Shown: one piece after another, positions 48,381 to 60,352 of the stretch
Layout: the number at the start of each line of letters is the position of its first letter
Position numbering within the stretch: the stretch's first letter is position 1
Origin: Chrysogorgia sp. JL179-B06
Taxonomy: Eukaryota > Cnidaria > Anthozoa > Scleralcyonacea > Chrysogorgiidae
Direction of reading: 5' to 3'
Length of the DNA stretch: 64,000 bases
Assembly: GCA_035772405.1 (NCBI GenBank)
Contig: JAYKKM010000175.1
Span: 617,501-681,500, forward strand
Notes under the pieces: generated by a model
Seen by the model: only the letters and a program-made list of their open reading frames with translations
Told to the model about the DNA's origin: nothing
Databases searched by the model: none
Made by a program: the position numbers and the translations under genes

Positions 48381-48962
48381 GTTTATTGTCTGTATTTTAC
48401 GCCTTTGATGCAGAATACCCCAAATGCAGTCATAGCAAAATCATATGGGTATAGAAAACGTTTTATCCAATTTGTGAACTATATTAGCTATTATATTTTA
48501 TGACTTTACTATTATAAGACGATTACATTAGTTTAAGATTGCTAAATAAATTATTTGTTGTTATTTCTGTGGTGCAAAATAAAGTTAGTATAAGCAACTT
48601 TAGTCAAGATTAAAATTGGTTAAGGTTAAATTGATAGATTCAACCAATTTACGAATTGGTTGAATCTACCAATTTATTTCCAACCGATTTAAATCGGTTA
48701 AAAATCCGATATTTAACCGATTTTAATCGGTTATCTCAGATTCATGCATGTGACCAGTAATTATTGGTTGCAACAACCAGTATTTATTAGGTTGAAACAA
48801 CCAATATTTATTAGGTTGTAACAACCGATATTATTAGGTTAAAACAACCTAAACTATTTCGGTTGAAACAACCTAATTTTAACTGGTTCTCTCAGATTCA
48901 CCCAGGTAACTGTTTTTTTTTGGTTGTTTCAACCGGTCATTTTTTACAGTGCGCTCTGATTA

Positions 48963-50310
48963 CTATAGATCTACAGGGGGAACTACGAGACAATTTTCGC
49001 CTTTTATGTTTTGTACAAAGAAATCTACTCCGCTGGACCCTGGATTCCAAAATCTGGAGAAAAATCTGTTAACTTTTTTGTTGTAGTAGTTTGCAAAACA
49101 GTCAACCGTGTGAACTCCCCAAATCTGTTCCAGAAATTCGAAACAACCAGCAGTGATTTGCCAATCGTCTATGTCAATTAAACGGCTTATGAAATCAGCC
49201 CTTTCAATTTCGGTTCGCGGAACGCATTGAATGTCTAAATTGATTGCGTTGTCAGCGCAAATCTGAAAAATTGTCACAGCGATCAAATGTAAATCTTCTC
49301 TCATACTTCCGACTTGGACAATTTTACACGCAGTTTGACTGTCCGAAAACCACTTAATGTAAGTACCCTTTATAAGAGGCAGGGACGACTTTAATGCAAA
49401 CGCAATAGCTGTAAGTTCTCTCCAGGTAGAGCTCTTCTTACTTTCCTGCGGATCCCACTGTCTGTGGCACATTTTTTCTCCGTTAAAATCAAAATGGGCC
49501 CCGCACCCTATACCGCTAGCATCCGAATATATGACGTAATTGGACTTTTTTGAATGGTTGTCGTTTATTACATTTTTTCTAAGTTAATCGTCCAAAAAGA
49601 CAATTCTCTTATACAATACGAATCTAAAGGAAGTTTTGAGTCCCAATCTTGTCATCATTCTGGCAATATGGCCAAACACCGCTCCTCCCGAAATGATCTT
49701 GCCTACTAGCGAGGCCAACTGACGTGCTGAAACTACAGAATTTTCGTCAAAAACTTTGTGAATGCACTCGACGATGCTTAGTATTCTCTTGTCTGTGAAG
49801 TGAAGGGCTCCGTTTGCGGAATCCCATGTTAGGCCTAACCATTCGATAGATTGACACGGTTGCCATTGGCATTTTTCGTCATTTGCAATTAAACCTGAAG
49901 CTTTTAAATCTGATTGTATATTGTTTGACCAAACGGCGCAAGTGCGCTCTTCCTTTTCTATCGACCATTCGTCGTCAAGGAATAAACCTTTGTTATAATT
50001 CCGTTAAACCTCCAGTGCTTTAGGAGAGGTCGCAATGTTTTCGTAAATATATGAGGAGCTGTGGATAGACTGAATGGTAAAACACTAAAAACGAAGTATC
50101 GAGGTATCTCAGTGTTTGAAAAATTCCAGGAAAACCCCAAATATGTCTGAAATTCTGGGTGAATTTCGATGTGGTGATATATCCGCTTTTAAGGTCGAAC
50201 GAAATCATGTACGCTCCTTTTTGAAAATAGGATAAACCTAATTTCCAATCTTCGTATTTAATCTTTTGTTTCTTTAGATATTGGTTAACGTGCCTTAAAT
50301 CTAGAATCAA
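48963..50310 (-). pseudogene. DIRS-type RT/RNase H
   Basis: Frames 50020-50310, 49958-50140 and 48963-49472 on the minus strand form one polyprotein in several phases. RT: MILDLRHVNQYLKKQK, FDLKSGY; then LPFSLSTAPHIFTKTLRPLL. RNase H: YSDASGIGCGAHF upstream and DSQTACKIVQVG, then IERADFISRL. The end VVPPVDL matches the linker before the recombinase. Lesions at several sites. Confidence 0.75.
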
Positions 50311-50530
50311 TCTTTTCTTTCCCGTTCGTTATGTCGCGACGCTTAACGGCTTAATGACGTAGGGAGCTTCTTTGGTCTAAAAAACACGACCGGTGGTAAT
50401 TAAGTCTGTAATAGCTTCTTCGACAAATTGCGATTGATTTAAAGCCGACTTTTTTTTTGTTTTTGATAGCCTTACTTGGTGGGATCTGAGTAAATGGCAA
50501 ACGGTACCCTTTTGAAGATACTTAAAATTT

Positions 50531-50602
50531 TTACACACTTAAAAATTAATAAAAGAAACAAACACACAAGGTAGTTGATGGTTGGATGCTCAAGTAATCC
50601 AA
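50531..50602. repeat. 72-bp direct repeat, copy 2 (between gag and RT)
   Basis: See copy 1 at 39971. Its place between gag and RT is not where DIRS split repeats usually lie. Confidence 0.85.
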
Positions 50603-50689
50603 CCGCCCTGAGAATCACAAAGTATGGAAACGGTCTTACCGCGAAAAAGCTGTTTGTCGCTTGCAAACTTAAACCTTTTAGCCACGGTA

Positions 50690-51160
50690 TTGATAGGAGG
50701 CTTGGTTTCTTGCCTTTTCTTCTGCACCGCGTTCTTTGCTTTTCGTATCCTCATCGGAAGCAAGGTCATCGGATTCGTACTCCTGAACGACTTGCCAGCC
50801 GTCTTTGCTTCTATCTGCTAACTTTATATGAGTTTTTGCCTCTTCTTGATAAGCTGTTGTCCCTCCGTGACGAGTTTATGGATCTCCGAAGTGGTCGTCT
50901 ATCTGAGCGAGTATGTTGCCCAAGTTGGCATTCAACTCGAACTGATTTCGGTTGCCTTTAAACTGTAGCTCGCTTGCTTCCTTGAGCGTTTTAGGTTTAT
51001 CGAGCAATTGCTTGTGTTTGGCTTCCAACTGCCAAGTGAGATAGCCTTTGAACATAGAAAATACTTGTTCAACGAGTTGGGTGTTGACGTGGCTCTGCAA
51101 TTGTTTCGGACTCGGATTGATCCCGAGAGTGAGACAGAGGCTAGGTCGATATCTGTATAA
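50690..51160 (-). pseudogene. DIRS-type gag
   Basis: Frames on the minus strand contain VFSMFKGYLTWQLEAKHKQL (50876-51100) and then DGWQVVQEYESDDLASDED (about 50750-50860), the kind of sequence I associate with DIRS gag of cnidarians. A stop separates the parts. Confidence 0.6.
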
Positions 51161-51210
51161 ATAGATATGTTGACCAATGAGGGTGTCGTAGTGCTATTAG
51201 CATTTAGCAT

Positions 51211-52393
51211 ATACCTGGGAGGTGAATAGTGCTTTTCGCGCAATTTGATTGGCTCCTCTATCTCGGAATATCCTGCACTATTCACCTCCGAGCAAAACAA
51301 AATGGCTTCCCGTTTTGTTTCAGTTACGGAAGAAGAATTTTTTTTAATAAACGAGGGTGCTGTGTCGGACAATACCAAAAAAAAAAAAAAGTTTGTTTTT
51401 TACTTTTTTCAGCTGTATAATGGGACAAAAATGTGCTCGAACTTACTGTTTTGTTTACAAATATCGAGCGGGCCATTAAAGCTAACGTAAAATTAATTTA
51501 AAAAGTAAAATACTTATTTACGAACGAATAATGTTTTACAGAATGGTTTCAACAGCAACAACAGGAATTCTATCCTTTGGAAAAAATGTCTCCTCAACAG
51601 TTAAACAAATGCCTTCAAAAGTTTTATCTCTAAACGAGAAAACGTGACGGAAGCTACTGTACTTACCTCGGTACTTACAGTCTACAACAATAAGTCTCTC
51701 ACCGCAATTCGAGCCACGTTGAATCGCCATTTGAGAAATCCACCATTTAGGAAATATTTTTCGATAGTTGGAGATCCCCAGTTTTCAGAAGCAAATAAAA
51801 GTCTGAGCAATTTTCTGAAAACCCTTAATAAAAAAGGCGAAATTGCACGAACTGTCCACAAACAACCATTGACAAAATAAGTCGTTGAGAAGCTGTACGA
51901 AGAAGGCGAGCTAGTTGAAGTTGACACTCTCAATCCTGTCAAATTGCAGCAAACGGCATGGTTTTTCATGACTGCTGGTCTTTCAAACCCCAGCTATAAA
52001 TGTCTTGGCGATTCGAAAAGCCAAAATCTCGTTCATGGCTTCGTTTCTGGTGGTACATTTCATAACTGCAATTTTAACTTCAATGTCAAACTTCCAAGCA
52101 GCCATGGCAGTGACAGTATTCAGCACGATCAGCTTTAAGACTTGCGAAGATGTACTTGCAGCGATCGGAAAAAAACCCAAATTTTCCTTGCCTTTCATCG
52201 GACACGATTCGTATGATTGTTTGATCAAACGAACTCGTTACGTTTTCTGTCAGTTTATCACATGATGTTGTCGTGTGACGTTTCTCGCGCGTTCTCGCAC
52301 GCGAAATATTAAAGTGTAAATCGAGTTTTTGCTCATTTTTTGTCCACAACAATAAAAAAAAGTTTTCGAGTTTGCTATTCACCTCCCAGGTAT
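51211..52393. mobile_element. Small TIR-bounded element with Crypton-like coding remains
   Basis: ATACCTGGGAGGTGAATAG at 51211 is inverted at 52375-52393. It encloses a decayed coding segment (listed next). Beyond, GGTGAATAGTG-type sequences continue to 52500 in inverted copies. Boundaries are not firm. Confidence 0.5.
51536..52030 (+). pseudogene. Crypton/DUF3504-like recombinase fragment
   Basis: Plus-strand pieces in changing phase read QQLNKCLQKFYLSTRKRDGS, then LSNFLKTLNKKGEIARTV and LNPVKLQQTAWFFMTAGLS. Their order and content resemble the N-terminal part of Crypton-type/KIAA1958-like tyrosine recombinase domains. Frame breaks at about 51650, 51730 and 51880 make it a relic. Confidence 0.45.
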
Positions 52394-52599
52394 ATGGTAA
52401 AACAATTATTCACCTCAGTGTCGGTGAATAGTGTGGATATTTACCTCGCCGCTTCGCGGCTCGCTAAATATCCAACACTATTCACCTCCACTTCGGTGGA
52501 TAATTGCTATATATTTGCATACACTGGAATTTAATCGTATTCCAATGGAAAGTACATTTTCATTAGCTGGAGAGGATAACATGTACAAACTCAGCAAGT

Positions 52600-52860
52600 T
52601 GTTTCTCTTGTGAGTCTACATGTATGTGTTTGTTATATAATCGATGAAATACACAGTCCTTACTCCAACTCATGGCTTGAACCCAAATGGGCATAACAGC
52701 TTTTGGCTTTGCTTGTTGAAGCTGAGCGAGTACTATGAGGCTTAAAAACGTTTGTGTCAATTCCTGATTTTTGCATCACCAGCTTTATCCACTGTGATAT
52801 AGACTTCTTCGATACTTTATGATGTGGGTGAATAACACTGATGAATAAGGACAGAGGCTA
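52600..52860 (-). pseudogene. Tyrosine recombinase C-terminus of second DIRS-like element
   Basis: In shifting frames the minus strand reads through an S-x-S-x-W-I-K-L-V segment, then HSTRS-like (H-x-x-R box, about 52735) and the terminal Y-N-K-H region (about 52630), the order expected for YR catalytic motifs. Heavily decayed. Confidence 0.5.
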
Positions 52861-53348
52861 CACAGGTGATCATCTGATGAAAACCTACCAAAACAGGTTG
52901 ATGTCGTCCTGGTGCTGATTGTTTCACAAGTTGGGTTATATAAAAAACATATGATGAGTTCTTATCCTTGTGCATTGTCTCAAGGTTCATTATAGGTGCA
53001 GTGTCTGGCAACGCTGGCCTGTAACCAAAACATATAGCATAGTCAGCTTGTGTGTCAGTTGTTGCAGCGCGAGTTCCTCTGCTGGGTGAAACTGTCTGAG
53101 ATAGGATAGGACTTGAGAGGTGTCCCATGTAAATGTATACCTTGGTACTATGCAGGTCTACATTGAAAAACCCCTTTTACAAAGGTAAAATTCCTTTATC
53201 CTTGAATGATTGCTGGATAAGAAACAATTAGCCATACGTTTGAGCTTTTTTCCCAGAGGATGTTGTTGTTTCTGGTTGAAGGGTATAGATATACAATGTA
53301 CATTGCTCTTTTGCATTGGTAAAAGTATAGGTCGGTGGATTAGCAAGC

Positions 53349-54836
53349 CTACGAGTGTTGGATACCATGGAGTGTTGGCCAATTGGGCACAATTATAATT
53401 GATTGAGCTTGATTCGAACCCAATTTTTGAAGAACCTGTGGTATGATACTAAATGGAGGGAAAGCATACATAAAATGGTTACTCCAATCAAGGGTAAAAG
53501 CATCAATAGCCCAGGCTTGAGGGTCTGGATGCCATGATACATATAGCAATATTTGATAATTTAATTGGGAGGCAAACATGTCAATGACAGGATTACCAAG
53601 GTATTGGGTTACTTTATTAAAAACATCCACATCAAGTTTCCATTCTTTATTGGAACTATCAAATGACCTGGATGCTTTGTCAGCAATTACATTATGTTTA
53701 TACCTGGAATATGGCTGACTGTAAGCCATATATCTCTTTCCATGCACCACTCCCATATAGACCTTGCAATGTCATTACATGGAATAGAGTGGCAGCCCCC
53801 TAGATTACGAATATAAGCTACAGTAGTAGTATTGTCAGTCAAGACCTTGATATGGCTGTGTGTTATATCTTTGGAGAGGGATTGCAATCGCAATAGCATA
53901 GATTTTAACTATAAGTAATTAATATGATAGGCTTTTTCTGTTTCTGACCACTGACCCCCAGTTATGATATCATTATTCAATGTTGCACCCCAGCCAATGT
54001 TGGAGGCATCGGTAGTCAAAATATTGTCAATTAGCATCTTTTTAGCAGATTGGACATGTGTTGTCCACCAATTAATATCAGCTTTAGCCTTATTTGAGAG
54101 CAGCATGTGCTTATCAAAATCCCCTTTGTTAGTTTTTAGGGCTGATATTTTTTCTATTTCAATTTGGCGATAAAAACGTTCGCCATATTCTACGCCTGGG
54201 AGACATGACACCATCATGCCGATTAGCTGTGCAACTGCTCTAATACTTGGCATGTTTTGGTTGAGAACAGCACTGGCACGGTTGCATAATATTTGGTGTT
54301 TTGTTTCAGAGATTGGCACAGTCATGTCATCCGAGTTTAATACAAACCCCAGGTGATGTATGGTATGTGTTGGTACAGTCACATGAGACTTAATGCTGTG
54401 ACGTAAAAATCCTAAGTCCCTTAGGAGTTGTAGGGTATCATCAACGTTGGATTGACACTCATCTAAAGAATATCCAACAAGAAAGGAATCATCAAGTTAA
54501 CCACTTGATAACCTTCTCTCTGAGTTGAGAGAAAACAGGCTTCATAATTTTCGTAAATAGCCGTGGTGCTGATGATAGGCCCTGAGCCAAACAGGTAAAT
54601 TGTGAAGGATACCATTCCACATAAATTTAAGGTGTTCCTTGGCAACAGGCACCGAAAAATAGGCATCCTTCAAGTCAATAGAAGCCATGTAACACCCGGG
54701 CCGCATGAGCTGGGTGCATGTAAGGATAGCGTCCATTATAAAATGTGATACTCTATAAATTTGTTAAGATCCTTAAGGTTTAGGATCATTCTAAAGGAAC
54801 TATCTTTCTTTGGTCTTAGGAAAATATTGGAAATAA
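53349..54836 (-). pseudogene. RT/RNase H of second DIRS-like element
   Basis: RT: ASIDLKDAYFSVPVAKEH (54542-54736). RNase H: ILTTDASNIGWGATLN (about 53970-54030), KVLTDNTTTVAYIRNLGG (53800-53850). Then ADKASRSFD and VIDMFASQLNYQILLYVSWH (53349-53756), followed by the link to the recombinase. Stops and shifts between the parts. Confidence 0.75.
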
Positions 54837-55172
54837 ACTCCCCTTCCTCATGGGAGCTCTCTGTTATGATTCCATTTGCCAAAAATGTTTTCTATTTGTA
54901 GATCAACATTTGTTGTCTCCCGTTTGGAGACCCGAACTGTGCAAGGTCTGTTAAAAATTGTACTGGGGTTACAAGGAATTATATCCTGTATCCTGTAACC
55001 GCAGACAAAATGGTTGAGTCACATGTGATCTCTCTCCATTTTGCAAGACATTTCTTAATTTGACCTGCTATCACAAGTGTGTCATCTACATGTTCTTTAC
55101 TTACATAGTGAACTTTGCCGAACCTTTTTCGTTGGTACGGATTTCTCCCCCGGGGCCATGTTTGATATTGAC

Positions 55173-55345
55173 AGTAGTATAGAGAGTGGGGGTACGAGCC
55201 CAATCGATGTTAACCGTGAATATAATTACCAAAACATCACCAAATTTGTGTCAAACCACGGCTCGACAAAATTCGCTGTCATTTTGGTAATTCTATATTC
55301 ACGGAAAACATCGAATAAGCTCGTACCCCCACTCTCTATACTACT
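55173..55345. other. Terminal palindrome of second Polinton
   Basis: 173 bp with the tip AGTAGTATAGAGAGTGGGGG pairing with the sequence ending at 55345. Sequence differs at many sites from 8019-8187, yet pairing is kept, and the CCCAAT/TAAG bubble recurs. Confidence 0.85.
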
Positions 55346-55905
55346 ATGGCGGTCGTTAATCAAGCTAGACACCCCTCACGTTTTCTACTAAACAATACCA
55401 AATTTATACCAAATCACGATTTTCGCTAAATTTGGTATTATTTCAGTCATATTTTAAAAATAGAGTGTGTCGCTTCGTCATTTTCGCGTTTTTTAAAAAA
55501 TAGAAAGTGTCGTTTCAACATTTTCACATATTTAAAAAATAGGAAGTGTCGCTTCAACATTTTCGCATATTTAAAAATAGAAAGTGTCGTTTCGTCATTT
55601 TCGCATTTTTGTTTGACAAACTACGACCGACGCGTTCTGCTGTTGTCTCAATTCACGCGCGAAAAAAAAAACCACTAGATTTCGATTCTAGTGGTGATGT
55701 TTATCCAAACAAGTATCCAAATGGCGCTCTTTTGATTGGTCAATTCACACCAGCGTCCACAACAAATGTTTTATCCAAACAAGTATCCAAATGGATAGCA
55801 AAATGGCGCTCTTTTGATTGGTTAGCAACATTGACTAATTTACATACTAACAGGTGGCCGGTTGTTTTGCGAATTAGTCCGTTTGTTCACTATTTTCAGT
55901 GTTTG

Positions 55906-56262
55906 TCACCTCACTACAATGTTTTTGTGACCATACGCGTAGGAGTCAATACCATTTTCTAAAAGGTATCGTTTATCATCAAAACAGGATAACGACACTT
56001 TATTAATTTCATAACTACCGAGCTGATGTTTGACACTTCTAATGGTCTTCATTGTGTGTCGCAATTGTTTCTGCTCAAGTAACACACTTTTATAATCTTC
56101 ATGCTTAATTACTTTTTTAATTATATTCTTTCTGATACCTTTAGCAGTTTTCCCACCACCTCCATCCTCTTTCAAATAACTGTACATTTTACTGCGCAAC
56201 CCAACGAACTCGATAATTGGTGTTCCAGCGCACTCGTCTTTCATCTTGCCAATAACTTTCTT
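55906..56262 (-). pseudogene. DNA polymerase B C-terminus (second Polinton)
   Basis: About 119 codons aligned to residues 1073-1190 of the intact polymerase: KVIGKMKDECAGTPIIEF, YSYLKEDGGGGKTAKGI, ENGIDSYAYGHKNIVVR. Only a few amino-acid differences (for example Gly to Asp, Arg to Lys), while many third codon positions differ. A frame change removes the ENSEQTD tail, although its DNA is still present at 55874-55900. Truncated upstream by the inverted repeat. Confidence 0.9.
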
Positions 56263-56319
56263 GCTAAGCAAGAATTGCCTAAGCGTTCGACTGAACCTAT
56301 TTCTTCTTTCGAATGAACC

Positions 56320-56481
56320 TGTGTTTTCACTGCATCTATACAAAGAGATGAACCCTAATAATTTTGGCCGTATTATGGCTTATCTCGCTTTAGTGTACAC
56401 AATTCCTATGAGGAATAAACTCGGAAAACAGTGCGAAGAACTGTTCAAGATCTCAAACACATTTGACTTAGAAAAATTATA
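56320..56481 (+). pseudogene. Repeated coding-like fragment with FGRI motif, left arm
   Basis: A short frame ends NPNNFGRIMAYLALVY and then KQCEELFKISN. Two more diverged units follow in the same arm (NHFGRIIANYLALVYGIP near 56610-56700 and NHFGRIITYLTFVYRL near 57040-57120), each followed by an FGKQCE(E/Q)L-type segment in a shifted frame. The N-x-F-G-R-I pattern resembles the BH1 region (N-W-G-R-I/V) of Bcl-2 proteins. The identity is uncertain. Confidence 0.35.
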
Positions 56482-57495
56482 AAGTTAAACGGTCTTTGTT
56501 AAACTGGATGACTCGGCTATTTTATAACGCCGTTGTCATGATGTATATTCACGTTGTTAAGGTTAAGATTTACATAAGCCTACATGAACCCTAAGTCCTA
56601 ACCATTTTGGCCGAATTATCGCTAATTATCTCGCGTTAGTGTACGGGATTCCAATGGGGGAAGAAATCCTTCGGGAAACAGTGTGAAGAGTTGTTCAAGA
56701 TCTCAAACGCATCGACATAGAAAAATAATAAATAGTTACTTAGTTTTGGCGTAAAGTATTCTGAAGAAACTATTCGCAAAATGATCAGGAATTACAAAAT
56801 AATGTTTCCTGGCAGAAGAAGTATTATATATCTAAGAGTTTTAAATTGGTTGAACCGCTTTACTTCATAGAGAACGACGGAACGAGGAGTTAGAACGAGG
56901 ATATAAAGCGGACTAAGTAACTTTAGCAGCTTGAATACATTTGTCCACCTGATCTTAGATAAAAGCGTGAGATAAGAGCGTAATTAAAGGATTATATGTT
57001 TGATAGCATAAGCGTTCAAATCGGCAGAAATAACTTGCCGAGCAATCATTTCGGGAGAATTATCACTTATCTAACCTTCGTTTATCGATTAAGCGATCCA
57101 TGTGTCGAAGAAACACTTCGGGAAGCAGTGTGAACAACTGCTCAAGATCTCAAACATAGTAATAATGACGCTGTGCTACGGTCTGATTTGAATATTGGTT
57201 GGTTTTGAACAAGAGGAAGACGTTAAAAAGTCATTAGTCTGCTGTGCTTCAACAACTTTACGCCTGATTTGAATATTAGTTAATTAGGTTTGAAGGAGAA
57301 AAAGGTCATTAGGTCAAGTCGAATGCGTGGGTTCGAATTCGTTTCGTCTAACGATTACAAGGCTGTGTTTGTGGTTAACTAGCAATCGGAGAGATATTTG
57401 CGATTCCAATGAACTTTGTTCACGGTCTATCTCGTTGTTGGGAGACGAAATGGGCCAGGGATGTTGACGCAAAACACGCTTTAATATCAGCGTTG

Positions 57496-58471
57496 TCTTA
57501 TCTTTACCTTTATCTTAATTTATCCTTATCTTAATTTATCCTTATCTTTATCTTTATCTTTATCCTTATCTTTATCTTTATCCTTATATTTATCCTTATC
57601 CTTATCTTTATCCTTATCTTTATCTTTATCCGTATCTTTACCTTTATCTTTATCCTTGTCTTAATCTTTATCCTTATCTTTATCATTATCCTTATCTTTA
57701 TCTTTATCCTTATCCTTATCTTTATCCTTATCCTTATCTTTATCCTTATCTTTATCCTTATCTTTATCCTTATCCTTATCTTTATCCTTATCTTTATCTT
57801 TATCCTTATCTTTATCCTTATCCTTGTCCTTATCTTTATCTTTATCTTTATCCTTATCTTTATCTTTATCTTTATCTTTATCTTTATCCTTATCTTTATC
57901 TTTATCTTTATCCTTATCTTTATCCTTATCTTTATCCTTATCTTTATCCTTATCCTTATCTTTATCCTTATCCTTATCTTTATCCTTATCCTTATCCTTA
58001 TCTTTATCTTTATCTTTATCCTTATCTTTATCTTTATCTTTATCCTTATCTTAATCTTTATCTTTATCATTATCCTTATCTTTATCTTTATCTTTATCCT
58101 TATCCTTATCTTTATCCTTATCCGTATCTTTATCCTTATCTTTATCCTTATCTTTATCCTTATCCTTATCCTTATCTTTATCCTTATCTTTATCTTTATC
58201 TTTATCCTTATCTTTATCTTTATCCTTGTCCTTATCCTTATCTTTATCTTTATCTTTATCCTTATCTTTATCTTTATCCTTATCTTTATCCTTATCTTTA
58301 TCCTTATCTTTATCTTTATCTTTGTCCTTATCTTTATCCTTATCTTTATCCTTATCTTTATCTTTATCCTTATCTTTATCCTTATCCTTATCTTTATCCT
58401 TATCTTTATCTTTATCCTTATCTTTATCTTTATCCTTATCTTTATCTTTATCCTTATCCTTATCCTTATCT
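57496..58471. repeat. TTATCC/TTATCT microsatellite, left tract
   Basis: About 975 bp of mixed TTATCC and TTATCT hexamers. Long Leu-Ser and Lys-Ile frames in it are not genes. Confidence 0.97.
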
Positions 58472-58610
58472 GATCAGGGATGATCTTTGATCAGGGATGA
58501 TCTTTGATCCGGGATGATATTTTATCGGGATGATCTCTGATCAGAGATAATCCCTGATCAAAGATCATCCCGGATCAAAGATCATCCCTGATCAAAGATC
58601 ATCCCTGATC
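58472..58610. other. GATC-rich palindromic centre
   Basis: Repeats of TGATCAGGGATGATCTT on the left and the inverse on the right, with a 60-bp inner part. TGATCA occurs about eight times. Confidence 0.85.
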
Positions 58611-59345
58611 AGATAAGGATAAGGATAAGGATAAAGATAAAGATAAGGATAAAGATAAAGATAAGGATAAAGATAAAGATAAGGATAAAGATAATGATAA
58701 AGATAAGGATAAAGATTAAGATAAGGATAAAGATAAAGATAAAGATAAGGATAAAGATAAAGATAAAGATAAGGATAAGGATAAGGATAAAGATAAGGAT
58801 AAGGATAAAGATAAGGATAAAGATAAAGATAAGGATAAAGATAAGGATAAGGATAAAGATAAAGATAAAGATAAGGATAAAGATAAGGATAAAGATAAGG
58901 ATAAAGATAAAGATAAGGATAAAGATAAAGATAAGGATAAGGATAAGGATAAAGATAAGGATAAAGATAAAGATAAGGATAAAGATAAAGATAAGGATAA
59001 GGATAAGGATAAAGATAAGGATAAAGATAAGGATAAAGATAAGGATAAGGATAAAGATAAGGATAAGGATAAAGATAAAGATAAGGATAATGATAAAGAT
59101 AAGGATAAAGATTAAGACAAGGATAAAGATAAAGGTAAAGATAAGGATAAAGATAAAGATAAGGATAAAGATAAGGATAAGGATAAAGATAAGGATAAAG
59201 ATAAGGATAAGGATAAGGATAAAGATAAGGATAAGGATAAATATAAGGATAAAGATAAAGATAAGGATAAAGATAAGGATAAAGATAAAGATAAAGATAA
59301 GGATAAATTAAGATAAGGATAAATTAAGATAAAGGTAAAGATAAG
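58611..59345. repeat. Inverted microsatellite, right tract
   Basis: About 735 bp of GGATAA and AGATAA hexamers, shorter than the left tract by about 240 bp. Confidence 0.97.
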
Positions 59346-60352
59346 ACAACGCTGATATTAAAGCGTGTTTTGCGTCAACATCCCTGGCCCATTTCGTCTC
59401 CCAACAACGAGATAGACCGTGAACAAAGTTCATTGGAATCGCAAATATCTCTCCGATTGCTAGTTAACCACAAACACAGCCTTGTAATCGTTAGACGAAA
59501 CGAATTCGAACCCACGCATTCGACTTGACCTAATGACCTTTTTCTCCTTCAAACCTAATTAACTAATATTCAAATCAGGCGTAAAGTTGTTGAAGCACAG
59601 CAGACTAATGACTTTTTAACGTCTTCCTCTTGTTCAAAACCAACCAATATTCAAATCAAACCGTAGCACAGCGTCATTATTACTATGTTTGAGATCTTGA
59701 GCAGTTGTTCACACTGCTTCCCGAAGTGTTTCTTCGACACATGGATCGCTTAATCGATAAACGAAGGTTAGATAAGTGATAATTCTCCCGAAATGATTGC
59801 TCGGCAAGTTATTTCTGCCGATTTGAACGCTTATGCTATCAAACATATAATCCTTTAATTACGCTCTTATCTCACGCTTTTATCTAAGATCAGGTGGACA
59901 AATGTATTCAAGCTGCTAAAGTTACTTAGTCCGCTTTATATCCTCGTTCTAACTCCTCGTTCCGTCGTTCTCTATGAAGTAAAGCGGTTCAACCAATTTA
60001 AAACTCTTAGATATATAATACTTCTTCTGCCAGGAAACATTATTTTGTAATTCCTGATCATTTTGCGAATAGTTTCTTCAGAATACTTTACGCCAAAACT
60101 AAGTAACTATTTATTATTTTTCTATGTCGATGCGTTTGAGATCTTGAACAACTCTTCACACTGTTTCCCGAAGGATTTCTTCCCCCATTGGAATCCCGTA
60201 CACTAACGCGAGATAATTAGCGATAATTCGGCCAAAATGGTTAGGGTTCATGTAGGCTTATGTAAATCTTAACCTTAACAACGTGAATATACATCATGAC
60301 AACGGCGTTATAAAATAGCCGAGTCATCCAGTTTAACAAAGACCGTTTAACT

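Larger units (their letters stand above)
41641..48951. mobile_element. CACTA-like DNA transposon, 7.3 kb, non-autonomous
   Basis: The ends CACTGTAAAAAACGACCGGT and, inverted, CACTGTAAAAAATGACCGGT are followed by arrays of subterminal AACC..GGTT-type repeats, as in En/Spm-type elements. The flanks share CG (41639-41640 and 48952-48953), a 2-bp duplication, and the DIRS-like element resumes on both sides. No transposase frame is seen inside. Internal content: a duplicated 100-bp block, tRNA-like repeats, MITEs and candidate exons. Confidence 0.65.
39971..51160 (-). mobile_element. DIRS-like (YR) retrotransposon, decayed and split
   Basis: Minus-strand order gag (about 51160-50690), RT/RNase H (50310-48963), tyrosine recombinase (41168-40116), as in DIRS/Ngaro-type elements, which integrate by recombinase rather than integrase. 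It is interrupted at 41641-48951 by a CACTA-like transposon. A 72-bp direct repeat (39971-40042 and 50531-50602) may be part of the terminal split repeats. All coding parts have frame lesions. Confidence 0.75.
52600..55172 (-). mobile_element. Second DIRS-like retrotransposon, decayed
   Basis: Minus strand: RT (about 54836-54390), RNase H and downstream region (54382-53349), then recombinase C-terminus (about 52860-52620). It is a family other than the DIRS-like element at 39971-51160, by sequence. Its upstream end is cut by the second Polinton at 55172. Confidence 0.7.
55173..56262. mobile_element. Second Polinton, end fragment
   Basis: Begins AGTAGTATAG like the intact element, with a related TIR, the CCACTAGA stem-loop (55672-55694) and the polB 3' end. 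The right boundary is at about 56262, where similarity to polB stops abruptly inside codons KKV. The sequence ATTGAC precedes it, but the partner duplication is lost. An internal duplication of a block with TATCCAAATGG lies at 55700-55810. Confidence 0.9.

Noticed and set aside
57531..59311. Long Leu-Ser and Lys-Ile/Arg-Ile frames
   Set aside because: They translate TTATCC/TTATCT hexamer repeats.
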